DNA from: Bacteroidota bacterium
Lineage (GTDB): Bacteria; Bacteroidota; Bacteroidia; Chitinophagales; Saprospiraceae
NCBI GenBank assembly: GCA_016234735.1
Contig: JACRAN010000274.1
Span: 1-34,495, forward strand
Reading direction: 5' to 3'
Length of the DNA: 34,495 nt
In this document: positions 1 to 7,900 of the stretch, piece by piece
Position numbering within the stretch: the stretch's first letter is position 1
How the letters are laid out: every line of letters starts with the position of its first letter
Translations under genes and position numbers: made by a program
Notes under the pieces: generated by a model
Seen by the model: the letters and a program-made list of their open reading frames with translations, nothing else
Told to the model about the DNA's origin: nothing
Database searches by the model: none

Positions 1-2
1 AG

Positions 3-125
3 CTTAGGCTCTGGGAAATGGAATACAACCAGACCAGGCCCCACCAGGGCATCCAAAACCAGCCGCCCTCTCAAATGGTGAAAAGCCAGCACCCCCTTTG
101 GGCGTGCGTAACGGGCATAACCTAA
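3..125 (+). CDS. C-terminal end of an insertion-sequence transposase (partial, 5' end outside window)
   Basis: Reading from base 3, an open frame of 40 codons ends at TAA (123-125). It contains WEMEYNQTRPHQGIQNQPPS, which matches the end of DDE integrase-core transposases of the IS3/IS481 kind, where a YN..RPHQ motif follows the catalytic glutamate and precedes the C-terminus. Only the tail is visible, so neither the family nor the intactness of the element can be decided. No terminal inverted repeat could be identified downstream; a 7-bp-period tract follows the stop codon directly. The gene may be complete to the left of the window or may be a remnant. Confidence 0.6.
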   Translation, partial: LRLWEMEYNQTRPHQGIQNQPPSQMVKSQHPLWACVTGIT

Positions 126-167
126 TCAATCTATTCATCTAAAGTCTAATGTCTAATGTCTGCCTTT
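126..167. repeat. 7-bp-period tract after the transposase stop codon
   Basis: The bases right after the TAA at 123-125 divide into heptamers TCAATCT, ATTCATC, TAAAGTC, TAATGTC, TAATGTC, TGCCTTT. Two units are identical and the others share the TAAnGTC/TCATC pattern. It is one of a family of such tracts in this window, most of which start next to a stop codon. Confidence 0.6.
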
Positions 168-194
168 CGGGGTATATTTTCACAAAAAAACAAA

Positions 195-223
195 AAAGCC
201 CTGTTTAATAAAAACAGGGCTTT
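195..223 (-). terminator. Rho-independent terminator of the TPR gene
   Basis: A perfect 12-bp stem (AAAGCCCTGTTT at 195-206 with AAACAGGGCTTT at 212-223) encloses a 5-base loop. On the minus strand it is followed by a run of Ts (complement of the A-rich stretch at 181-197). It lies 37 bases past the stop codon of the minus-strand TPR gene and ends the minus-strand gene block. Confidence 0.85.
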
Positions 224-259
224 CGTAAATGTTCAATTCTTGCTTGCCCGCAGGCAAAA

Positions 260-1645
260 TCACTTCAATCGTACCCGCACCGTTTCGCCGATCCAGCAAG
301 GCACGGTCATGGAGTCACCTTCGTTCACCTTGCGCATGAACGCTTCCTCCTTCGCTGGGTAGTAGGCGCTGTAGCGCCCGATTTTGTTGCTCGCCTCGCC
401 GGCCACATCGCTGTCGATAGACTTGGCGTAGGCATATTTGTCAACGGCGGCCAACACGGCCAGCGAAGCCTCGAAGGCATCGCTGCCGCAGGAGTTGCTT
501 GTGGAGGCGTACATGTCGCCGATGAGCATGTAGGGCTGTCCCCAGCCGGGTTTGTAGTTGGCGGCAGTGCGGGCATGTTCCCTGGCAGCCGAGTAGCGGT
601 TCAACTGGCGGAACTCGATGGAGGCCATGTAGAAATAGTAGTTGGCTAACTTCTCTTTGTCTTTTGCACCTGCTTTTTCTTTATCGATGCCTGCATCGAA
701 TTTTTGCAATGCTTCACTGTATTTGCCTTCTTTGAAGAGCGTAATACCATGGTCGCCGGGGTTTTCGGCGTAGTAAGCAGCCATTTTGGCAGCGTTCTCC
801 TCCGTCACGATTTTTTCATAGCGGCTTTTCAATTCCGCTACGAAGGGGTCGTCTTCCGGGCAGCCCTGTTGCACGAGCTTGTTGTAGATGTACTTCAGCA
901 CCTCCGTGTCGTCCGGGTGGGCACGGTAGTCCGGTTCGAGTTTGCCCTTGAAGTAAGCACAGTCGAAGATTTCGCCTTCAATCTGGGCAAAAGTGCCGTT
1001 CATGGCATCTTTGGCCTGTTGGTAGGAATCCGCGTATTTTGCGTTGTTGGCGATGTTGAAGTCAGCGATTTCATTCAGCTTGTTGACGATATTCCTCGCT
1101 TCCGCTGCGTCCATTTGCTTGTTTTGGTACTCCCAAACGGCAATCGAAGCGTAGGGCTGGAAGACAACGTAGCTCGTGTTGTTACCACCTGCCTCAACAG
1201 CTTCCTGACACACTTTTTTGTTGTCGGGGTAAGTCGAGTTCAGCGTGTAGAACATTTCATACGCCTTCAGGCCCATCGCCAGTGCTTTCTCGTTCGGGTA
1301 GCATTGCGCCTGCTGGTCGAACAGCTTGAGCACCATGTTGGCATATTCTTTTTTCTGGGCTGCGTCAGTGGTGTTTTTGAATTTGTGGAGGTAAATTTTC
1401 CGCCCGTCCGCATAGTGCGTTGAACGCTGGCCATCGGCAGCGGGGGCACCTTCATAGGCTTTTTTCCAATAGTCGAAAGCTTTGTCATACTCTTCCGTTT
1501 TTATAAATTGGCGGTAGAGCACGTGTGCTTCTTCCAGTGCATCTTTCTGGGGCGACTTCATCCAGTTTTCGCACTGGCCGAACGCAGGCACCGACCAGGA
1601 ACCTGCAACAAGAACAAAAACGAAAAACTTCATTACGTTCTTCAT
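260..1645 (-). CDS. Exported tetratricopeptide-repeat protein
   Basis: This 461-residue protein begins with a signal peptide (MKNVMKFFVFVLVAGSWSVP, probable cleavage after AFG near residue 23), so it is exported to the periplasm or outer membrane. The body is alpha-helical with tetratricopeptide-like repeats; the clearest are at about residues 305-385, where EGKYSEALQKFDAGI and a second helical pair with RQLNRYSAAREHARTAANYK follow each other. TPR proteins act as protein-binding scaffolds; no catalytic motif is seen. In Bacteroidota a TPR gene often follows coaX and an outer-membrane protein gene and precedes lptC; here the first two neighbours match but no lptC follows, only a terminator and a transposase end. 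It is probably co-transcribed with the upstream beta-barrel gene (84-base gap). A second in-frame ATG at codon 5 is an alternative start. The specific role is unknown. Confidence 0.85.
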   Translation of the reverse strand: MKNVMKFFVFVLVAGSWSVPAFGQCENWMKSPQKDALEEAHVLYRQFIKTEEYDKAFDYWKKAYEGAPAADGQRSTHYADGRKIYLHKFKNTTDAAQKKEYANMVLKLFDQQAQCYPNEKALAMGLKAYEMFYTLNSTYPDNKKVCQEAVEAGGNNTSYVVFQPYASIAVWEYQNKQMDAAEARNIVNKLNEIADFNIANNAKYADSYQQAKDAMNGTFAQIEGEIFDCAYFKGKLEPDYRAHPDDTEVLKYIYNKLVQQGCPEDDPFVAELKSRYEKIVTEENAAKMAAYYAENPGDHGITLFKEGKYSEALQKFDAGIDKEKAGAKDKEKLANYYFYMASIEFRQLNRYSAAREHARTAANYKPGWGQPYMLIGDMYASTSNSCGSDAFEASLAVLAAVDKYAYAKSIDSDVAGEASNKIGRYSAYYPAKEEAFMRKVNEGDSMTVPCWIGETVRVRLK

Positions 1646-1676
1646 AATCAGTGGTTTACGATTGAATTTTTGAACT

Positions 1677-1725
1677 ATTGACTGTGAACCGCCGACTGCC
1701 GACTGCTGGCTGCCAACCGCTCAAC
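1677..1725. repeat. 7-bp-period tract between the beta-barrel and TPR genes
   Basis: The plus strand reads as seven consecutive heptamers: ATTGACT, GTGAACC, GCCGACT, GCCGACT, GCTGGCT, GCCAACC, GCTCAAC. The tract fills most of the 84-base gap and begins four bases past the TAA of the minus-strand beta-barrel gene (1730-1732). Positions 1702-1720 match 18 of 19 bases of the tract before coaX (3782-3800), in inverted orientation. Confidence 0.7.
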
Positions 1726-1729
1726 GAGA

Positions 1730-3058
1730 TTATCCGAATTTGCGTTTAAAGAACCAGGAGTTGTCGTTAAGAGTGAAGCCGAGGGCTATTTTCACAAAGG
1801 ATTCCTTGATGGCATCGGAGGTGTTGTACTGTCCCAATTCCACTGCGACGTTCACAAATGAGGTCTTCTGACGGGCCAGGATCACCGGCAGCCCGACCCC
1901 CAACGTGAAGGCAGTTTGTGTCAGGTCATCCAGCCGGGGGTCAGTGCGATGATAAAAACCGGCCCGGTACCTGATGCGCTTGAGGTAGTTGTTGTACGAT
2001 GAAATATCCGGGATGTACTCAGCCCCCACAGCTACCCGGTAACTGTCGTACAGCGTTTCCTCCTTGGCTTCGTTTTCGTACTTGCTCCAGCCTGCGAAAT
2101 TGTACTCGGCACCCACCCTCAACTTGCCTGGGTTTTGGTACATGAAGCCCAGCGTCCATTCGGCAGGTAGTTTGCCGTTCCCCTCATCGTCTTCCAAAAA
2201 TTGAAGGGTGTCCGATTGGTTGTAGGTTGGGTTGTCGCGGATGCGCAGCACGGTGCTGCGGGTATTGAAATTGGTAGCCGTGTTGCCGTAGGCACCCACA
2301 ATCAGGCTCTTGCCAGTGTAAACCTCCTCCTCTGTTTTCTTTTTTTCAAGATTAAATTGATACTGTGCCCCCGCTGACCAGAGCAGGCCCCGCACGGAAA
2401 TATTGTCCTTGAAAATATCCTGGTACGACACCGGCAGGTTCGGAAAACTCACCGCCCGGGTGCTCTCCAACTGGCCAAACAGGTAGCCGATGTTCACTCC
2501 GCCCGAAAAATTCTTGTAGCGGACGGCGTTGCCCCACAGCAATTTGTTGGTGCCGCCGGTGCCCTGGTAAATATTGACGGTGGTGTCCACTTCGGGTATT
2601 GCTTCGGTGGTTTCAATGTCGTAGCCGACCGAGGTGTTTGGCAGCAGGGCCAGGTTCATTCCCCAAAAAACTTTGCGTTTTTTCTTCGATAAAACGTCGT
2701 TGAGGGCATTCCGCATGGGGAAGGCCAGCGCCAGATGGCTCGCGTTGCCCGTCCAGATGGATGCTTTTTCGCCTTTGAATTCCAGGTTGGCGTGTTCGGC
2801 GTACATACCCACCTCAAAAGTGGCTGCATTCAGCCAGGCGTAGGAAGCCGGGTTTTGTAAATTGATGTGCAACGGGTCAATGTAAGCTGCGGACAGTCCG
2901 GCAAAGCCGACGGAAGAAAGCGAGTGGTTGGCCAGTTCCCCCAGTCCGATGCGGGAGTAGGGCGCATTGTCTTTCGGCTGCGCCGAAAGGATGAGCGTGA
3001 AAAACAAAAAAGGCAACGTGGTCAAACCGCCCCTAAAAACCTTCTGAAAGTTCAGCAT
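1730..3058 (-). CDS. Outer-membrane beta-barrel protein, conserved in Bacteroidota beside coaX
   Basis: A 442-residue protein with a signal peptide (residues 1-26, hydrophobic core FLFFTLILSA) and then alternating hydrophobic and polar strands typical of a beta-barrel, ending in aromatic-rich WFFKRKFG. The motifs NAPYSRIGLGEL (about residue 31) and NLQNPASYAW (about residue 70) are characteristic of an uncharacterised outer-membrane family found next to type III pantothenate kinase genes in Bacteroidota. The fold is probably FadL/PorV-like, but transport or T9SS function cannot be assigned from sequence alone. Its start codon overlaps the end of coaX by 26 bases, which implies translational coupling and one transcript with coaX and the TPR gene. 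Confidence 0.8.
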   Translation of the reverse strand: MLNFQKVFRGGLTTLPFLFFTLILSAQPKDNAPYSRIGLGELANHSLSSVGFAGLSAAYIDPLHINLQNPASYAWLNAATFEVGMYAEHANLEFKGEKASIWTGNASHLALAFPMRNALNDVLSKKKRKVFWGMNLALLPNTSVGYDIETTEAIPEVDTTVNIYQGTGGTNKLLWGNAVRYKNFSGGVNIGYLFGQLESTRAVSFPNLPVSYQDIFKDNISVRGLLWSAGAQYQFNLEKKKTEEEVYTGKSLIVGAYGNTATNFNTRSTVLRIRDNPTYNQSDTLQFLEDDEGNGKLPAEWTLGFMYQNPGKLRVGAEYNFAGWSKYENEAKEETLYDSYRVAVGAEYIPDISSYNNYLKRIRYRAGFYHRTDPRLDDLTQTAFTLGVGLPVILARQKTSFVNVAVELGQYNTSDAIKESFVKIALGFTLNDNSWFFKRKFG

Positions 3059-3773
3059 TATGTTGTAAAATTTTATTCAGCCCAAGCAGGACTAAATTTT
3101 GGTGCGCGAATATCTTGGTTTTGGTGTTTTTAGCAAAGAAATCGGTGTCCCCACCCGTTAAAATCACCCGAAGTGGCCGAAATTCTTTCCTGCACCACCC
3201 AATGAAGCCCTCCATTTCCAGCAATGCCCCCAATTCGCCGCCATTTCGGACGGCATTTTCCGTGCTGTCGCCGAGCCTGGGAGCCATTTCGAGGCCCTGC
3301 GACACCAGCGGCAGCCTCGCCGTGAAGTGGTGCATGGCCTTCAAACGCATCTCCACGCCGGGCGAAATATTGCCGCCCAAAAACTCGCCCGCCGCACTCA
3401 GCACATCCATCGTGATGCAGGTGCCGGTATCTATCACGAGGCAATTTTCACCGGGAAACAAGTGAAAAGCGCCCGCCGCCGCCGCGATGCGGTCTTTGCC
3501 GAGCGTGTGCGGTGTCTGGTATCGAATGGCGATTGGCAAGGGCGTTTGCGCGGTGAGTTCAAGGTAAAAGAAGTTTTTTTTCAAAAAACCTTCTACCCCC
3601 TCCGGTATTTGGGACACACTGGAAAGGATGATTTTTTCAACGTTTTGGTTGTATGCCAGCGATTTCAATGCCTCCATCCCCAGCGTTTCCCACACTTCTT
3701 TGCGCACCAGTTCGTCGCCCTGAAAAACGGCGACTTTCGTGCGGGTATTTCCGATGTCGATGGCGAGGTTCAT
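3033..3773 (-). CDS. coaX: Type III pantothenate kinase
   Basis: CoaX phosphorylates pantothenate with ATP, the first step of coenzyme A synthesis, in the cytoplasm. The 246-residue length is normal for the family. Visible hallmarks are the N-terminal phosphate-binding DIGNTRTKVAVF (D6), the central VIDTGTCITMD with the catalytic-site aspartate, GGNISPG, and ILTGGD near the C-terminus, all in the order expected for the ASKHA fold. The start is ATG at 3773, one residue pair before the conserved LAIDIGNT. The 3' end overlaps the beta-barrel gene. The spacer upstream, to the moaA stop, consists almost wholly of 7-bp-period sequence. Confidence 0.95.
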   Translation of the reverse strand: MNLAIDIGNTRTKVAVFQGDELVRKEVWETLGMEALKSLAYNQNVEKIILSSVSQIPEGVEGFLKKNFFYLELTAQTPLPIAIRYQTPHTLGKDRIAAAAGAFHLFPGENCLVIDTGTCITMDVLSAAGEFLGGNISPGVEMRLKAMHHFTARLPLVSQGLEMAPRLGDSTENAVRNGGELGALLEMEGFIGWCRKEFRPLRVILTGGDTDFFAKNTKTKIFAHQNLVLLGLNKILQHNAELSEGF

Positions 3774-3780
3774 GTCCGTG

Positions 3781-3836
3781 TGCGGTTGGCAGTCAGCAGT
3801 TTTGAATATCCCGATTTCTCAATTTCCAATTTCATC
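3781..3836. repeat. 7-bp-period tract between moaA and coaX
   Basis: The tract occupies nearly the entire 58-base spacer between the coaX start and the moaA stop codon (3832-3834), which it overlaps. Heptamers on the plus strand are TGCGGTT, GGCAGTC, AGCAGTT, TTGAATA, TCCCGAT, TTCTCAA, TTTCCAA, TTTCATC. Two unit types are joined: a GGCAGTC type (shared with 1702-1720, inverted) on the coaX side and a CCAATTT type (as after ruvA) on the moaA side. Any coaX promoter or ribosome-binding site must lie in or right beside this sequence. Confidence 0.65.
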
Positions 3837-4821
3837 CACCGATGGTTGCCATCGACTCCGACACCGGCGATCCAAAGCGACGGTTGGCTTCTGCCTCGAA
3901 GCCGTCTTTGGCGCGGTGGCCAAGTGCTTCGAGGAAGGCCGTGCGCACCTGTTCGTCGGTCGCACCTGCCCGCACTAAGTTTTTGATATTGAAAACGCCG
4001 TCGTCGTAGAGGCAGGTTTTCAACATGCCCTGCGGTGTCAGGCGGATGCGGTTGCAGGTGCCGCAGAAGGTACGGCTGTAGGCGGCGATGATGCCGACCG
4101 TGCCCTGATGCCCCGGGATCCGATAGTTGGCGGAGGTGGAAAACGGCGGGTCGGGTATTTTTTCGATGCCTGGAAAATGTGCCTGCAACGCCTCCAAAAT
4201 GCGCTGGTGGCTCCACCAAAGTTGGTCGAAGTGGGCTGCCCCGCCGTTGAACGGCATCTCCTCGATGAACCGCACGCCCACCGGATGGTCTTTCGCCAGC
4301 AGGGCCAGCGGCGGCAGGTCGTTGTCGTTTTTGCCCTCCATCATCACGGCGTTGATTTTGGTGGGAATGCCGTGCGAGAGCAACGCCTCGAAGGTGGCCA
4401 TCACAGCGTCGAAGGCATCCCGCCGGGTGATTTGAAAAAACAAATCCCGGTCGAGCGTGTCCAAACTGAGGTTGACGGAGCGGATGCCCATTTTTTTCAG
4501 GGCGGGTACCAGCGGTGCCGTCACGACGCCGTTGGTGGTGATGTGGATTTGGCGCAGCCCGTCCAGGCGGCTGATTTCACCCAAAAAATCCATCATGTCG
4601 CGCCGGATGAACGGCTCGCCGCCAGTGATGCGGATTTTCTCGATGCCCATGCCCGCCATCAGCCCCACGATGCGCAGCATTTCCTCGTAGGTCATCAATT
4701 CCTCCTTCGGCATGTACTGGATGCCTTCCTCCGGCATGCAATAAAAACAGCGGAGGTTGCAGCGGTCGGTGACGGCCAGCCTCAGGTAATTTATTGGCCG
4801 GTGGTGGTTGTCGAAAAGCAA
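3832..4821 (-). CDS. moaA: GTP 3',8-cyclase (molybdenum cofactor synthesis)
   Basis: MoaA is a radical SAM enzyme that, with MoaC, converts GTP to cyclic pyranopterin phosphate, the first step of molybdopterin synthesis. The N-terminal radical-SAM cluster motif CNLRCFYC, the SAM-binding GGEPFIR, the C-terminal cluster CGTCNRIRL...CLY and the essential terminal GG (MATIGG) are all present. The frame is open to an ATG at 4932, but that start would put the coding region across the sprA terminator and a 7-bp repeat. The family normally begins just before FDNHHRPINYLRL, so I place the start at a TTG (4819-4821), giving 330 residues, a typical length. No other molybdenum cofactor gene is in the window. 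The start choice is inference. Confidence 0.93.
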   Translation of the reverse strand: MLFDNHHRPINYLRLAVTDRCNLRCFYCMPEEGIQYMPKEELMTYEEMLRIVGLMAGMGIEKIRITGGEPFIRRDMMDFLGEISRLDGLRQIHITTNGVVTAPLVPALKKMGIRSVNLSLDTLDRDLFFQITRRDAFDAVMATFEALLSHGIPTKINAVMMEGKNDNDLPPLALLAKDHPVGVRFIEEMPFNGGAAHFDQLWWSHQRILEALQAHFPGIEKIPDPPFSTSANYRIPGHQGTVGIIAAYSRTFCGTCNRIRLTPQGMLKTCLYDDGVFNIKNLVRAGATDEQVRTAFLEALGHRAKDGFEAEANRRFGSPVSESMATIGG

Positions 4822-4855
4822 TTGCGGATTTCGGATTTCGGATTTCGGATTGGGG
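4821..4855. repeat. 7-bp-period tract abutting the moaA 5' end
   Basis: Plus-strand heptamers are ATTGCGG, ATTTCGG, ATTTCGG, ATTTCGG, ATTGGGG. The unit ATTTCGG is the exact reverse complement of CCGAAAT, the unit of the tract at 4963-4999, so the two form an inverted pair around the sprA terminator. The tract sits where the ribosome-binding site of moaA would be if the TTG at 4819-4821 is the start, or encodes an N-terminal extension (PNPKSEIRNP) if translation starts upstream. Confidence 0.75.
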
Positions 4856-4912
4856 GCGTCCGTATTTCCGGGATTTAGAGTCTTTTTGCAAAGTTGCGAT
4901 TTTTTAAACAGA

Positions 4913-4943
4913 AAAAGCCCTGAACTTGACATTCAAGGCTTTT
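4913..4943 (-). terminator. Rho-independent terminator of sprA
   Basis: A 12-bp stem with one mismatch (4913-4924 with 4932-4943, loop 7 bases) is followed on the minus strand by a T-rich stretch (TTTTTCTGTTT). It lies 55 bases beyond the sprA stop codon and upstream of the preferred moaA start, so sprA and moaA are probably separate transcripts. Confidence 0.75.
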
Positions 4944-4962
4944 CCTTTTGTGTTACCCTACA

Positions 4963-4999
4963 CCCCAATCCGAAATCCGAAATCCCGAAATCCGAAATC
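4963..4999. repeat. 7-bp-period tract after the sprA stop codon
   Basis: Plus-strand units are CCCCAAT, CCGAAAT, CCGAAAT, one extra C, CCGAAAT, CCGAAAT. The last unit overlaps the sprA stop (4998-5000) by one base, so on the coding strand the array starts inside the TGA. It is inverted relative to the tract at 4821-4855. Confidence 0.8.
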
Positions 5000-7900
5000 A
5001 CAACGAGAACCGCACCGTCACACCGCTTCGGATGTTGGTGGTCGGGTAGCCCTGCGAGGTCTTCGGCACGTTGCGGGTGTAGTCGAAGAAGAAACGCAGG
5101 GAAAGCTGCTTGTTCAACTGGTAGGTGACCGCTGGGGCGATGGACACCCTGCGGCTGCCGCGGCTCTCCTCTTCCGTGTCGGTCACGAGTTCGTGGATGG
5201 TCGTGATGTCGTCCCGGATGGAGAAGTCGAAGTTGAAGTCGAGGTCGCCTGCATTGTTTTGGCTGTTGCGGCTGCCGGGGCGGTTAGGCACTGCCGGCTT
5301 GGCATCTTTTTTCGGAGTGCGGCCTTTCTTCTTTTTCGGGGCGAGGAATCCGATTTTTGCCTCCTTGATTTTGTACCCGAAATTGATGGTGAAATCCTCC
5401 GCTTTCGTTTCGTGCAGGCGGCCGGTGCCGAGCAATTCGAGGCGAAGGGTACGGCTGCTTTTGTACTCTACTTTGAACGACATGTCGTTTTTCAAGCGAA
5501 CATCCACCCCGATGAGCGGGTTGAACTGCTCGTCGATTTGCAGGTCGGGGATTTCAAATCGGGAGTAATAATCGAGGTTCGGCTCGTTCAGTTTCGTCGG
5601 GTCGAACTGGTCGTACTGGCGGTCCGTGTCGAACGTGTTCACTGCCAGTTTGCCCACGTAACCGTGCGTGATGGAGATGTTCTGGAAAATATTTTCCAGT
5701 GCGCCCAACTTCGCCAGGCCGTTGTAAGTCAACCGCCAGTTGGGCCGGGGGATGGTTTTGATGATCACATCGCCGACGTAGTTGTTGCTGACTTTCATCG
5801 TGTTGGCATCCTGGCCGGTGTAGGCGGCGATGAAGGCAGGCAGCAGCACGTTCTGCTGGAACGGCCCGTAGCCTTTCGGGAAATCCTCAAATGCAGGATC
5901 CGGGTTGTCGTGCTGACCGATGCCAAGACGGTTGGCGATGATTTCCCGGTTCGTGTCAAATTCTTTGAACAAGCCCGTCAGATCATCCTCGAACAGTGTT
6001 TTCAACGCAGAGTAGGACACGTCGAACCGGCCGAAGTCCGTGATGTTGGCGTGCTTCCACTCATTCTGGAAATACTGGCCGGGCACGCCCGAATCTTCGT
6101 AGCGGCGGAACTCCTCGGCATGGTTCTTCGACTTGGAGCGCTTGGCCTCCACGTCCACCCGGAAATCGCTGAACGGCTCCAGCGTCAGTTTCCCTTCCAT
6201 GTTCTGCTGGTAATTTTGCGTCACGGTTTTCGGCAGGGCATATTCGAGGTCTGGCGTTATCCACTGCCAGTTTTTGTAGAGCCAATCTTCGCTGCTGTAA
6301 TAATCTTCGGGCCGGATGTTCGGCTGGCCACCTGCCACAAAACCCCAACCCGGCGACGTGAATTTGTTCATCCCGAACAATTTGCTGTCCGGCAGGTAGC
6401 CGGGCACCACCGTACCGTAGTCTTCCGAGTATTTCACACGGAGCTTGCGCACCACCATGAGCGGACGGATGAGCACCCGTTCGATGGTGCCCGGATTGCC
6501 GTCTCTGTCTTTTTTGTCCTTGCCTTTTTTGCCGTCGGCGTCCGTACCCTGGGCATCGCCGCCAGTGTCGCCAGTGTTGCGGCGGTTTTTGGCGGGGCCG
6601 TCCTTGCTGTTGCCCTTGTCCTTCGAGTCGCTCTTGCTGTCCTTGCCTCCGCTGTCGCCTCCGGGGCGCTGTTTGGAGTTGATTTTTTTCAGGTACTTCG
6701 AGTAGTTGTACAGTTTTTCAAAATCCAGGTCTGCTTCCGCCTGGCGGGCCTGGCCGTTGGTGATGACGTTGCCGAGGGCACGGGCGTTCGGTGCCTGGCT
6801 GGCGGCATCCCAGGTATATTCGGCGTCCCAGGAAAGTTTGACGCTCGTCCAATCCAGGAACGGCAGGTTTTTCAACGGAACGCTGTAGGCCACGGTGTAC
6901 TGATGGCGGTAGCCTTTCGTGCGCCCGAAATCCCGGACATTGTTCCAGATGGAATCCCGGCGGTACTGCCCGATGTCGGCGATGTATTTCGGGTCGTTCG
7001 GGTCGAGTTGGTTGCGTTCCAGCATCTTGATTTCATCGGGTTCGTCGATGACACCGACATTGTCGGCGTTGAACTTGAACTTGAGGTTTTTGGTAAAATC
7101 CCACTGCAAATCGTACCGGCGGTTCCATAGGAATTGCTTGTTGTAAAATGTGTTGTACAGCGGGTTGTCGCCTGCGAAGCGGTACTTCGTGGTGTTGAAA
7201 CGTCGGTCGAGGTCGGTGGTGAAACTGAACGAATTGGGCAGCGGATTGAAGTTCATTTCTTTGACAAACTTCAGGTATTTGTCGTTTTTGATGGCCTTTT
7301 TGAACGGTTCGATGTACTTCACGGTTCGCTGGAACGAGTAGTCGATGGCACCCCGGCGGCGGGTCAGCACGTCGTTTTCGATGATGGGGTCACGTCGGGT
7401 GGTTTCATCGAAACCATACGTGAAACTGAAATTCGAGATGTCCCAGGGCATCGGTTTCCGCTCTGTGTTCTTGCGCTCCTTGCGGACGTTGGTGAAGTTG
7501 TAGCTCTTGATTTTCGTGACGATTTGCGCAGCTTTCCGAATGGACTCCCGGTCGGCAGGGTCGGAGTTTTTCAGCTTGTCTTTCAGTTCAATGTCCAGGT
7601 CGTAGGGGTCGTACTGCGGGTTGCGGGTTTCGTTGGAGAACTGGAAGTAGAACGGCACTTGCAGCCCGATTTTTTCCGGCAGGAATTTGTCTAATTTTAT
7701 CTGTGCCGCCACGTCGTACTGGATGATTTGCTCCCGGCTGCGTTCGGCCAACTGCTGGTCGAGGGCACCGAACCCGATGGTGCTCGTTTTGCCCGACAGG
7801 GTCAGCGAGCCGAGGTCGGCCAACTGGATGTCGGCACGGGCAGTGGCAGCGATGCCGCCCCGCTCGTCGAGGCCGAATGCCCGAAGTTCGTTCACCCAGA

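Noticed and set aside
4822-4932. Molybdenum cofactor riboswitch before moaA
   Set aside because: The region is a terminator plus heptamer repeat; no conserved riboswitch core could be recognised.
4821-4999. CRISPR-like array near sprA
   Set aside because: The repeated unit is 7 bases with no spacers, and no cas gene is in the window.
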